DNA of 64,000 nucleotides. Source: Tetrapyrgos nigripes. Lineage: Eukaryota; Basidiomycota; Agaricomycetes; Agaricales; Campanellaceae. Shown one piece after another: positions 33,355 to 43,899 of this stretch. A program made the translations under genes and the position numbers. The stretch covers positions 310,001-374,000 of the forward strand of contig JAACJM010000017.1 of assembly GCA_013368315.1 (NCBI GenBank), read 5' to 3'. The notes under the pieces are model-generated. The model did not search any database. It saw only the letters and a program-made list of their open reading frames with translations, and was not told where the DNA came from. Positions within the stretch are counted from its first letter, which is position 1, and each line of letters opens with the position of its first letter.

Positions 33355-36300
33355 CCCATGAGACATTGAATGCTCTCAATGCCAATCACATCCAATGCAC
33401 TGGTGCTGGAGTAAAAATACATATCAACGTCACGAAGAGGCTGTTTATTGTCCAATTTGCAGCTCCGAATTGCGGCAAGACAAATTTCTTCACCAGCTGA
33501 CACTCTGAGCACACGACATGCATCTGGGTCCGAGAAGGACACCACAATGATGCGCTCAAGCTGACCATAGAATTGCTGAAGAACCATTTTCCTCCAATGA
33601 TTCTTCTTGCGTGCATGTAAGTCGACATAAGCTTCATACTGGTAATGAGATATAAGGAACGAAAGAACATCAGAAAGAGAAAGCTGCAATTATAGAGATA
33701 TGCTTACCTGGACAAATGTAGCATCTCTTGAATCTTCACTAGCAATTCCACCTACATGTGATGCCCGAATGGTTTCACCCTCTTCAGAGTCTACTTGTTG
33801 TATGCATCCCCAGACTTCGACGTGAGCTGACTGGAAATGCTTTCGGACAACTCGTATCGTTATGTTTCTGGAGTCGAAACGAGTGACAAGAGCTGCGCAG
33901 ACAGCGGTGACTAAGCCAGCAGACAAGTGGTCTTGTGTTGACTGTGCTTTTGGAGGACATAGAATTATTGCAGAATCTAAGGAAAATGTAAGAGTAAGAC
34001 TGAAAATCTAAAGGAGAAGCTTACCAGACTTCAACACCGATGAGCCTTGTGGCTGATTAACTTTGGACGGCCCTAGCTTGAGTTCCTCACAGACATTGTA
34101 GCGAAGTTTGATCTGTGAGAGCTGCGCAGTCTCCAACACATAGTGGTCCAGTGAACGATAAGGGTAACGCCGGCTCCGAATGGCTGGCTGCAGAGAACCG
34201 CAGTAACACTCCATTGGGAAGGCCCAATAACACCATACGGGGCCCATAGCCTCAATGCTATCCGCAATATGCAGAAGAGCATGGATAGTGAGTGGACAAG
34301 CGGAGACGCGGCCTGCAGAGTATTGATAATAGTATCTGGACAATAATGAGTATTCACGAAAAACAGTCAGTATGAGAAAATAGGGCTTACTTTTCGTATT
34401 TCTGAACCCATTCAATAAACCCCATCCTAATCTCATTCACCTCTTCAGTCGTGATTTCAAACTGCAGACATTTGGTGAGGAGTTTTACGAGAAGTAAAAA
34501 GTGGTCGTAGTACTTCTTGCCGAGACGCTTGCGCAAAAGAACTGGGCCCAAATACATTGTCCAAAAGGACCACATCTCTGCTGAGACAGTCGACTTGTCG
34601 TTAGCAACATCTGGTACTCGTGCACCAAATGCTGAAGGGATGGTAGCACCTGAAGCTGCAGTCTCTGATCCTATAGCTTCCCAGACCGCTTTGCCCAGTG
34701 TATAAGATTCTGACCCCTCATCGAGACCCTTGAAATCACTGGTCCAATGAAGAATCAGATTTTTGACAAGGTTTTCCCAGATAAGATGCATGAAGTCGTA
34801 GGGGAATGAGGTGGGGAAAATGAGGGAGTCGAGGAATGACAACGCTGGTATTTCTTTGATGCCATATGCCTGAGAAAGCCGCTCTGCCTGCATATTGGAA
34901 GTAGCAGCTTGTACCTCAGCCGCTTGTGCAAGAAGGTCTGTGTGAGTACGCATAGGAAGGCTGTGAGGGTCATAAGCTTGAATGATGTTGTTGCCGTCAT
35001 CATCGCCAACATTCCATTCGCGGTTCAGTGGGACATAATACGTTCTGGAGTCAGGCCCAGCAACTCCCGAAATAGAGCACATACGACAAGGTGATTTTGC
35101 GTTATGCCCTTTCATATGCATCAGCATAGAAACGGCTGGAATATCACCAAAGACTGCGATGAGGTAGGCTCGCAGTGAGAAAATAACGTTGTTGAGAACA
35201 TCATAAGCACGTACTCCACGTGCAAGGAGGGAAAGTTCCTCGAGAAGAGGCCAAAGAAAAGAGTCGATATCGTGAGGCTTCTTAGGGCCTGGGATGACAC
35301 CAAGGGAGAGAATGTGTTCGACATGGAAGCAAATATCAGGAGGGAGATTGTAGTTGAAGATAATGAGGGGCCAAGCTGTCTTTTTGGGACGTTTATGGGG
35401 TGCAAAGCCATTGGTTGAGAGGCCGAGGGCACAGTCTCGTTCATCCTCGAAATACTTGTGTGGAAGTGGCATGTGGTTAATGCGGACATGAAGACGACGG
35501 AGTTTTCGGTAGGTAGTGCCATCGAAGATGTCATTAAGATGACTGGCCTTGTGCTTGTGTTCTCTGGCGCGATACTGCATTTTTTCGACCATGTCGGTAC
35601 TTCGAGTGAAGGCTTGGAGTCGTGGGATGAGAGGAATGTATGTGAATTGCTTCCTTGGCTTTCCATTCGCCCGAAACCTTTTCTCATGGCAATACGGACA
35701 AGTATCCAGGTCGGCGTGACAGCCAGTGTACGCGCAGCATGAGTTGGGACAACAGTCAAAAAGGCGTGGCACTACGCCGGAGAGTGCAGTGACTCGTGAC
35801 CATATTCCATCAAGTTTTGGTAATGGAAGCTGGGAAGGATGTCAGGGGAATGCATAAGGGGTTTTGGCGAAAGCGCGATCTGTTGTATGTGCCGTGAGCT
35901 TGTATGCGAAGGCACGACAGATGGCCAAGTCATATTCGGCTAACGTGGGTACAGGGATATGTGAGATGTAGAGAAAAATAAGACTTGTGTTATGAACATA
36001 CCTGCTGAAGCTTCCTGCTCAAAAGCTGCTCCTAAACGGTCTTCAGGTGAGAGGTTTCTGCTTGAAACATGATACCTCCTCACAAATCCATCCCAGTCAA
36101 AATCTTCCTCCTCATCCTCACTATCGCTTTCATCCTTGTCATCCAGCTCCCTCGTAGTCCAGCCATCCATATCCATTAAGTCCTCATCTTCATCTCCATC
36201 TTCCACCCATGCACAGATGTTCTGGAGGTGTGCCGGGTTTGGTAAATGGTTATCTTCTGGTAAGAAGGCTTCCTCATCGTTGAAGGGTTCGTTCCAATAC

Positions 36301-36464
36301 TCAGTGTTCTCGTAATTTCCAGGAGCCTCAGATGCAGCAGTGGAGCCACTAGGAAGACGAGCAGTAGTGTAGGGATTGAATAGGAACGCCCAGTGTTCAT
36401 TTGCACGTTGTTGGCTAATGTGCTTTTGGCAATGTTCACACCATTGTTTTGCAAAGCGAGGCAT

Positions 36465-36589
36465 AGTAAGAGAGTGTTCATATAAGGGAGGTAATGGACT
36501 TGTAAAAGACGACGAAAGGCAAATCACATGATAAGAAAAATTTCTCCAGCAACGAGCCCATCATCAAGCACCTAAAATCCTTCACCACC
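36465..36589. promoter_or_regulatory. Short divergent promoter region between the two Tnp2-element genes
   Basis: Only 125 bp separate the transposase ATG (36464, minus) from the ATG of the companion gene (36590, plus). Both promoters must lie here or overlap the genes. A TATA-like CATATAAGG is present near 36479. I infer a shared bidirectional promoter. Confidence 0.5.
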
Positions 36590-37978
36590 ATGACACCACG
36601 TACTGGTGGTGCAGCTATTCGGCCTTCTGCTTCCAGCACCTCTGGACCAAACTGAGCCGCCAACAGTACAACGCCAACGCCTGCGAAGGTGGCTCCAAAT
36701 AAGTCCCGAGCAAAGAAGACCAAGACTCCCCCACCCCAAGAGAACGACAGGCCCTCTAAGACCAAAAGTGCTGCAAACAAAAACCAGATGTCGACACCAC
36801 TAGGTCCCGGAAGTAGCAGTAACTCCCAGTCTAACCCAGAGCAGCCGAGCTATGAAGAACTATTGAAAAAATGGAATGAGTCACAAAGTGAGTACACTGA
36901 AATACTACTCATGAGAACAGACTCACTGGATCAATATACTACCTGTAGATGCCTCCACAGAACCATGCTCGACAAGCATCGACCGCCCACATTGCAGCCA
37001 ACAGAAAAATCTTGAAGATGTAGGTGCACCTTCACAATCAACAGGCGAGAATGGGGACAGCATGGGGCCAACTCATGGTAATGGCACTGATGACAAGGAG
37101 GAGGGCGAGAGTGACACAGTGGCTAGCTTGAGAGGTGAGTCGTTACCTCACTTAGAGTGAACACATGACGTACCTTTAATATCCTCCAGTGCAACTCGCA
37201 GAATCACAAACGGCGAATGCTGCACTTCAACAGAAGCTTGATGAAACCCAGATATCCCAGAAGCAGATCCCTCGCCCTCCAGGTTCCAATTGGAGTATCT
37301 GCAAGGAGATGAAGTTAGACGGAGAGAAGGGAAAGTATAATGCCATAGTTGTGAGTTTTACTCACTCATGTTCCATGCTCTGACATGATCATCATACACC
37401 AGGCTAGTGCCCGCCAGCTCTTCTACATGAGCGGGATGGATTTGATGATGCCCTGGAATGAGCAACCTATAGACAAAAGGGCAACGTATCAGGAAGGGGT
37501 GAGTCTCCTCAACAGCTCATGAGATATTTGAAAAAACTTACAGTCTAATCCAGATGCGCAACCGGCATCCAATTCTTAAGCAATTCATTGCTGACTGGGC
37601 CATGATTGCTATTGTCCAGCAGTTCCTCAGTAACCAGCGCCAAAAATGCTACAGTGCAGGTACTGTGACCCCTCCAGCAAAGTACGACTATCTCAAAGCC
37701 AATGCTGCTAAACATGACCATTCTACCCACCGTAAATCCACCTCAACCAATCCCAACGCCTGCAAACGCAAATCCGAGTCTTCATCCACCAGCCAGTCAA
37801 AAAACGCGTACGCTTGAGACGCAATCCAGACGAAGATGAAGAGTCAGCTAGCCATGACTCTAGTGATGAGGGCCAAGAAGAGGAGGATGTGGAGGAGGCC
37901 CAGGAGCCAGAGGAGCTGGAAGAGGAGGAGCAAGATCAGGACCCAGGGGGGGATTGGTCGCAGTCAGAGGATGAGTGA
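36590..37978 (+). pseudogene. Companion gene of the Tnp2 transposon, unknown function (decayed)
   Basis: ATG at 36590 opens MTPRTGGAAIRPSAS, with an in-frame TGA at 36653. The chain continues as a Lys/Pro/Ser-rich segment and a probable coiled part (SYEELLKKWNESQSEYTEIL). GT-AG introns then seem to separate VQLAESQTANAALQQKL (37189 on), a segment with PPGSNWSICKEM, ARQLFYMSGMDLMMPWNEQP (about 37405-37495) and MRNRHPILKQFIADWAM (37554 on). Near 37800 a frame change leads to a highly acidic tail (RRNPDEDEESASHDSSDEG) ending at about 37978. Its position, divergent from the transposase inside the same element, suggests an accessory transposition protein. I do not recognise a named domain. Confidence 0.55.
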
Positions 37979-39213
37979 CTCACCAGCGCTCACTGACAGC
38001 TCCCACGAAAACGTCGACAGTCTTCTTTCTTTCATTTCCGATTCATTTCTATTTCTATTTAGAAAACTGTGTTGTCACGTACGCTTTAATGTATTGTTCT
38101 TTTAATAGCTTCCCAATATTGAAAACCGAGTGTAAAGCTCGAGTTGGCCCTTTTATTGAAAGCAACGATAGCTTGTAAAATCACCTTGCAGGGCATGGAA
38201 TTCATGCTGTGATTGCGCCTAAGAATGAGTTAGTGTAGACTGTATTTGATGCTATGACTAGCTGATCTCCGAAATTGATCATTGGTTGATACGCACGCTC
38301 TATAGGACAAATTGTAGCCTATGGTCTAGCACAATTACCAATCTATGGATAAGCTACTCTAGCATAAAAGCTAGTTTATGCTAGCTTGATCTCATTGGAT
38401 GAAAAGTATGCTATGTTACCTGCACAGAGACAGATAACGATGAGAGACTAGTCTAGTCCCAAGACGAAGTTATTATTGAATGAAGGCAAGGAATACATGA
38501 GATGCTCACCTAGTCCTAAGACAAAGAGGTCAAGATGGATACTAGGGAGCTACTACTCTAAGCTTATATACACAGAACAGAAAGAAAGATAAAAACTGAG
38601 CAAAGTGAAGAAAGGAATCAGAGAACTGTTCAGAACAATCAAAGTACAGCCTATTGTCCCTGTAAGAGATGTATCATGAAAAGATGAACAAAAGATGAAA
38701 CAAGCTGTGTGTAGTGTCCCTGTAAGAGATGTATCATAAAAGATGAACAAATGATGAAACAAGGGATGATAGCTGTGCATAGATGATCAAGAAAGGATGA
38801 ACAAAAGATAGGGCAAAGGATGAACAAAATGATGATCAAAAGGCAGTGACTGATGAAGAAAAGAAACAGAAAACAAAAATACCCTGAAAATAATACTGTC
38901 ACAACACGGTGACCATTTATGGTGATCAAATGGCACTGGAGACCAGTAGAGCTATCAAGCACAGCCATACATGGGAGCATCAGGTTATAAGAATGAGTCC
39001 CTAAAGGGCCTCATAATTTAGTGTCATCAAGCTCAATAAGATTATGAATGATAATTGACCCAATGTGCATCAAGGTCCAAGGGAGGGCATATTATGAGGC
39101 TAGAGGACAAGACTCAGAGACTTGGAGCCTACTATGTGACACCAAGAGGAACATTCTGATCCAATGCTGCACAAAAATTTCTCATAGGTGATCTGTTTGG
39201 GCTCACTTTTGGA
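37979..39213. other. Non-coding stretch with a short tandem repeat
   Basis: After the acidic-tail gene I see no coding region. Around 38280-38400 lie short inverted phrases (ATAGGACAAATTGTAGCC, CTAGCATAAAAGCTAG) that may be the far end of the Tnp2 element. The phrase TGTCCCTGTAAGAGATGTAT recurs at about 38658 and 38717, giving two units of roughly 60 bp with GATGAACAAA-rich tails. A GAGTCCCTAAAGGGCCTC hairpin phrase at 38995 resembles one at 49954. Confidence 0.45.
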
Positions 39214-39890
39214 CAGTGTTCTCCTTAAGGCCTTAAGCCTTAAGTTTTTAATAATGGTTATTAATCAAATATTAATTAAGGCATATTTAAGGGCAGATAA
39301 ATTTTTTTACTACAAGTCTTCATATTCATCCCCAGAACCTTCTAACGCTCCATCATCTGGGATCTCATGCTCTGCTTCCTGTGCAAGTAATTCCATGTAA
39401 AGCTGTTCCTGAGTATATGTCCTCCTGCGGGGTCTCTGAGACAGTTCACCTGATAGATCAGGCTGTGGTGTGTCATTCCCAAATAGCAAGTCAAGAGATT
39501 GAGGTAGGGAAGAACAAGATGAGGGGTACTATCATCTGAAAACTCATCAGCATCAGCAAGTCATGCTTCATCAAGCCACCTTTTGAGCTCAGAGTGCCAC
39601 TTCCTGCAACTATCAACAAGTAGCTGACAGTGTGAATGTCCAACATGATCATCAATGTAATCATCGTTTTCCTGTGGAGTGGATAGAAGATCCCTTTGTC
39701 ACGAGCCATGGCTTGAGGAGAATAGACTGTGTTGCTTGGGTGTACTGTACTGCACAGTGTAGGCTTCGCAATTTTTTCTGTGGCTATGCAAAACCACATG
39801 TAACTTAAGGCATAATTAAGGCTTAGATTCTTCTTCCTCCCTGGTAGTGTCTTACTTATTTTTCATTCTAAGACCTTAGGGAGAACATTG
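39214..39890. mobile_element. Non-autonomous hAT-like DNA transposon (677 bp)
   Basis: The left end CAGTGTTCTCCTTAAGGCC and the right end, reversed, CAATGTTCTCCCTAAGGTC form terminal inverted repeats. Flanking 8 bp sequences CTTTTGGA (39206-39213) and CTTTTGAA (39891-39898) match at seven of eight positions, the duplication length of hAT elements. TIRs starting CAG/CAA fit that superfamily. Subterminal CTTAAGG/CCTTAAG copies flank both ends. The interior has a stop-riddled minus-strand frame with an acidic stretch (LEGSGDEYED), perhaps the remnant of a parent transposase, but no intact gene. Confidence 0.75.
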
Positions 39891-40370
39891 CTTTTGAAGG
39901 GTGAGAATGGTTCTTGTTGATACACAATCTTGCTCTACCCAAACAGATGTGATTTTCACTGGGCATCAGTACCCATAACCCATGGGTTTTGCTTCTGACC
40001 TGTCTGTCCCACCACTACCCTTGACTTGTGAAGACAGGGACAGATTTTGACAGGTCAGAGAATTTTAATATGTTGGTGTGGGCCACTGTATACATTGGCA
40101 GGTATGAGTCCTCATCTCATTGCCCAAAAAACAATTGAGTTATTGACTCTGAAGGGGTAGATGTGGGCCATGGACTGGGCATTGGTTTGTTGCTCAACGA
40201 AAGCTTAATGGAGAATTTGCGGAGGTGCTTGGTGCCAAGTCTGCTGTATTGACAGAATGGGACATATTTTCCCAGGGTGCAAGTAAGTGCAGCCATTTGA
40301 GCTCACAATAAGACTTGTCCTATAAATAGGACTCATAACCCACAAGATACCCATATTGTTCCCTATCCAC
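39891..40370. other. Non-coding stretch, nothing recognised
   Basis: Two GTGGGCCA phrases (40080 and 40160) recall the Helitron-like hairpin elsewhere in the window but lack its second arm. Confidence 0.35.
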
Positions 40371-40463
40371 AGCTTGTGGGCAACTTCGAATGTTCTGAGT
40401 TGCAACTTTTTTCACAGAGCATATATATGCAAGCTCTGCATATAAAATTTTAGATCTTCTATC
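40371..40463. repeat. Dispersed repeat X, copy A, left part (split by Ty3 no. 2)
   Basis: AGCTTGTGGGCAA, GAGTTGC, AGAGCATATATATGCAA and TTTTAGATCTTCTATC follow in order. The first three recur at 54991-55057 and the last at 55986-56010. The copy resumes after Ty3 no. 2 at 48665. Confidence 0.75.
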
Positions 40464-40921
40464 TGTCATGATCATTGATACACTCAATGACAAACCACCC
40501 AAGTCACACAGAGACAAGATTGATTGAGAGTAGAGAGATAGATTGAGAATAGGAGTAAACTGACTATGCTCTACACTGCGTAGAACTAGTACAGAGCAGA
40601 GACAAAGTGAACGAACTAAAGGACTAGCTAGAATGTCTAGTGGTTTATATAGAAGAACAATGAATAAGTGATAGGAGAAAGATAGGAGAAATAGGAGAAA
40701 CATAGGAGAAAGTGGAGAAATGTAGGGTAAAGATAGGATCAATGAATTGGAAGATTGATTGACAGTTATTATAGAGTTTGACAGGTTCTATAAGGTCCGA
40801 AGTCAGTAATATAAGGTTTAAAAGGTTTATTGAGGAAATGCAATAGACGAATGATCAGAAAATGGGTTCAATAATGTAGTAAAAGATGAAGGAGGACAAA
40901 GAACTGTAGCAGTTCGTGACA
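40464..40921 (-). repeat. 3' LTR of Ty3 no. 2
   Basis: The plus strand reads TGTCATGATCATTG to GCAGTTCGTGACA. A purine tract (minus AAATAGGGGGTAA) precedes it in element orientation. It matches 48207-48664. Confidence 0.9.
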
Positions 40922-40974
40922 TTACCCCCTATTTATTTAAGTTGTGCTTTTGCCTGGAGCACACGTGTACTTCT

Positions 40975-43870
40975 TCAAATATCCTCCATGCTAATTCCCA
41001 TTGAACATACTGTAGATCCTGCTTGTACCAGGTTTGGTGGATGATATGCATCTGGGTGATTTCGATGGAAAGCTTCAATCATCTCCTTTATTTTTGTTAA
41101 CCCTGATGGTGGTTCCCATGAATTCTCTGAGTCTGAGTAGTCTAACCACTTGACCAAGTACTGTACTCCTCAATGATTTCTAGTTGGCTTTGAATCTAGA
41201 ATTGCCTCGACATCATACTCGTTATCCTCCGGTAGTAATTCCGCTGGTTTGCCTGGGTAGTTTTCTCCATGAGCTTCAGTTTCTTTGTATGGTGATAGTA
41301 ATGAAGCGTGGAAGACTGGATGAATTCACCAGGTGTTTGGCAGTTTGAGCCGATAGTTAACTTCACCAATTATGTCAGTGATTTCAAATGGGCATGGACC
41401 ATTGTTTAGGATGACTTCGAGAGCACTCACAACTTCCTTGTCTTTCTTCAGATATTCTTTGATTTGTCTTCTCAATTCGGCATCTCCCAGTCTTGTAGCT
41501 TGAATTCTGAAGAACTTGGGATCTAGTGACACTCTATCCTTATTGTCGGCTTTGACCCCCTCTTTATGATCTGCCTTCGAGAAAGAGGATCACTTTGACT
41601 AAGACTTCTGGGTTTATGGATAAGGATGAAATCGAATCTGGTAAGAAACAGAGCTATCCTTGCTTGTCGTCAGCTAAGTTTCTGAGAGGTGGTGAAGTAC
41701 TCCAGATTTTTGTGGTCAGAGGATCTCGATAGTGTGTGGTGTGCCTTCAAGGTAATGTCACCAGGCCTCCAATGCCTGTATGATTGCTAACAACTCTTTA
41801 TCATGAATGTCGTAGTTTCGTTCAGTCTCAGATAAGGATTTCAATAGGTAAGCGACTGGATGCCACTTGTCATCTGATGTGACAAGATACCTCCAGTGGC
41901 ATAATTGGAAGCATCTACTTCTATTTGATATGGTTTAGAATGTTCAGGCATTAGAAGAGCTGGTGAAGAAGTAAATGCATCTTTGAGTGCCTGAAAGGCT
42001 TCTTCTGCATTGACAGACCATTTCCAGGGTTCATCTTTCTTCATAAGATTGAAAAGTGGTCAAGCAACCTTAGAGAAGTCATGTATAAAGCAATGACAAA
42101 AGTTTCCGAATCCTAGGAATGATTGAACATCTTTGATGTTTCATGGTGTTGGCCATTTGGTGACGCCTTTGACTTTGACAGGATCCATTGCCAATGTATT
42201 GTGAGAGATGATGAGACCTAGGAATTCTACTGAGCTAGCTTTGGAGGTACACTTCTCTGGTTTGGCATAAAGGTTGTTTTCCTGAAGTCGTGCGAGCACT
42301 TGTTTGACCATTTGTTGGTGCTCTTCCAGGGTTTCCATGAAGATCAAGATATCATCCATGTAGATGACGACTTTTCCTGAATCAATGAGGTCCTTGAAAA
42401 GGGTGTTCATCATTGCCTGAAACATTGCAGGGGAATTCATAAGACCAAAAAACATCACTGTTGGTTTAAAGAGTCCTCTGTTTGTCTTGAACACTGCCTT
42501 CCACTCATCTCCTTCTTTTATTCGTACATTATTATACCCCCATCAAAGGTCAATCTTTGAAAAAACTCATGCCCCTTTAAGTTTGTCAACCAATTCTGAT
42601 ATGAGTGGTAAAGGGTATTCATTCTTTATAGTCCCTTTGTTCAATGCTCAATAGTCCTGTATGGGGTGTAGCTTTCTGTCTTTCTTTTTAATGAAGAAAA
42701 AGGGACTTGCCATAGGAGACTTCAACAGTCTTATGTATTCCTTTTCTAAGTTTTCATTGATGAAGTTGTCAAGTTCTTGTTGTTCATTAGGGGATAAGGG
42801 ATAGGTTTTTCAAGGACAAGGTTCAAAGTCCAGCTTCAGTTTGATAGCATGATCCCATTCACCATGTTTCAGTAGTCGTTCTGAAGTTCGTTTGTCAAAA
42901 ACTGGTAAAAACTGATGGTATTGGGATGGAATCTTATTTGTAAGTGATACATCTTCTTTCATCTTCTGAGCTGCTTCTGCGAGTTCTTGAACCTTGGTAA
43001 ATCCCACACAGATAGGTAATTCCGAATCTGATGTTGGGTACTCTTCTTCTTTTCCGAGCAGACTCTCTAGCACCTCCCATTCCCATTGGTTCGGAACATC
43101 TTTCTGATCGAAGTCTTCTTCAGTAAAAATAGATGTAGATTCTGAAGAATGATGAAAGGATCAAATAGGAACCTGACGACACCAACCTGCAACCTTTGGC
43201 TGTGCAATAGGTTTAAACTGTCCAATTGGTTCTGACCATTTTGCTTGGTAATCCTTGTGGTTTGTTCATGGGTTGATAACAGTTGATTTGGGATATTTGG
43301 GTCTGGTGCATAAGTTAAGGATAGGAGGTTGTTTCAAAGTACATGTTTCCAGACATCTAACCATATCCACTCTAGAAAACGACCAATCCACCTCTGGATT
43401 ATGCTCCTCTAACCACTTGGTACCAGGAATTATATTGTGATCTCCAATATCTGTAACATAGAATTCAGCTATTTCTTCATGATATGATCTTCTGCCCTGA
43501 GAATAGGTATGCAGTTTTTGAATGGTATAGTGGCATACCTATCCCATGGTGTTTTTGGAACCATTGACGTTGTGTACAGGAAAAGGATTTTTGATAGGAA
43601 GGAGGGTTAAATGATTTTCTCATGCGAAACAGCTGTTGATGATAATGCCTTCCGCACCACTATCTATTAAAGCTTCTGCATTGATTTTTCTGCCAGTGAT
43701 TTTGCCAATAAGTTTGGTTTTAAGTGTTATTGAGGGTACCTGTCAGTTACAAGTGACTGCCAACATTCTTAATTCTGAAGGAAAGGTACGCTCACAAAAA
43801 GGGTTTAACACATGATGTCGATTGTTCATATACTGTCTGGCGTACTGTACAACTCCTCCTGACAACATAG
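40975..43870 (-). pseudogene. Pol of Ty3 no. 2: protease, RT, RNase H and chromodomain, without the integrase core
   Basis: Fragments in order on the minus strand are: protease DSGAEG (about 43660), KTNRGLFKPTVMFFGLMN (42494 down), YMDDILIF (about 42360), RNase H VDASNYATGG (about 41920), RRQIKEYLKKDKEVVSALEV (about 41450), and then directly PCPFEITDIIGEVNYRLKL. In Ty3 no. 1 about 400 residues, including the HHCC and DDE parts of integrase, lie between the last two. The break is at a shared GGTCC/GGNCC-type triplet region (about 41395). The chromodomain remnant ends in YLVKWLDYSDSENSWEPPSG (about 41110). Many stops and frameshifts exist. This copy could not integrate by itself. Confidence 0.85.
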
Positions 43871-43899
43871 AAGGGGAGTATTTCAAAAATCCATCATCT

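Larger units (their letters stand above)
25508..36464 (-). pseudogene. Tnp2-family (Plavaka/CACTA-like) transposase, five exons, split by a Ty3 insertion
   Basis: ATG at 36464 opens MPRFAKQWCEHCQKHISQQR, a Cys/His pair like a small zinc finger, followed by a very acidic stretch. Exons are about 36464-36002, 35939-34391, 34335-34025, 33976-33708 and 33638-33355. All introns (48-69 bp) begin GT and end AG, and the frames join across them. Exon 2 carries the Tnp2 core: CCPNSCCAYTG, CPYCHEKRF, PLIPRLQAF, MHMKGHNAKSPCRMC and FPYDFMHLIWENLVKNL. An in-frame TGA lies at 35842-35844. The last exon is cut at CCCAT by Ty3 no. 1 and resumes at 25603 with GRVKNCNKTGQVLLDRSGV, ending in TAG at 25508-25510. 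The enzyme would cut and move its own DNA element. With one stop and a 7.7 kb insertion it is dead as read. Confidence 0.85.

Noticed and set aside
25270..38240. CACTA-type termini (CACTG at 25274, CACTAA on the minus strand near 38235) for the Tnp2 element
   Set aside because: The adjoining bases do not match as inverted repeats and no 3 bp duplication was found.
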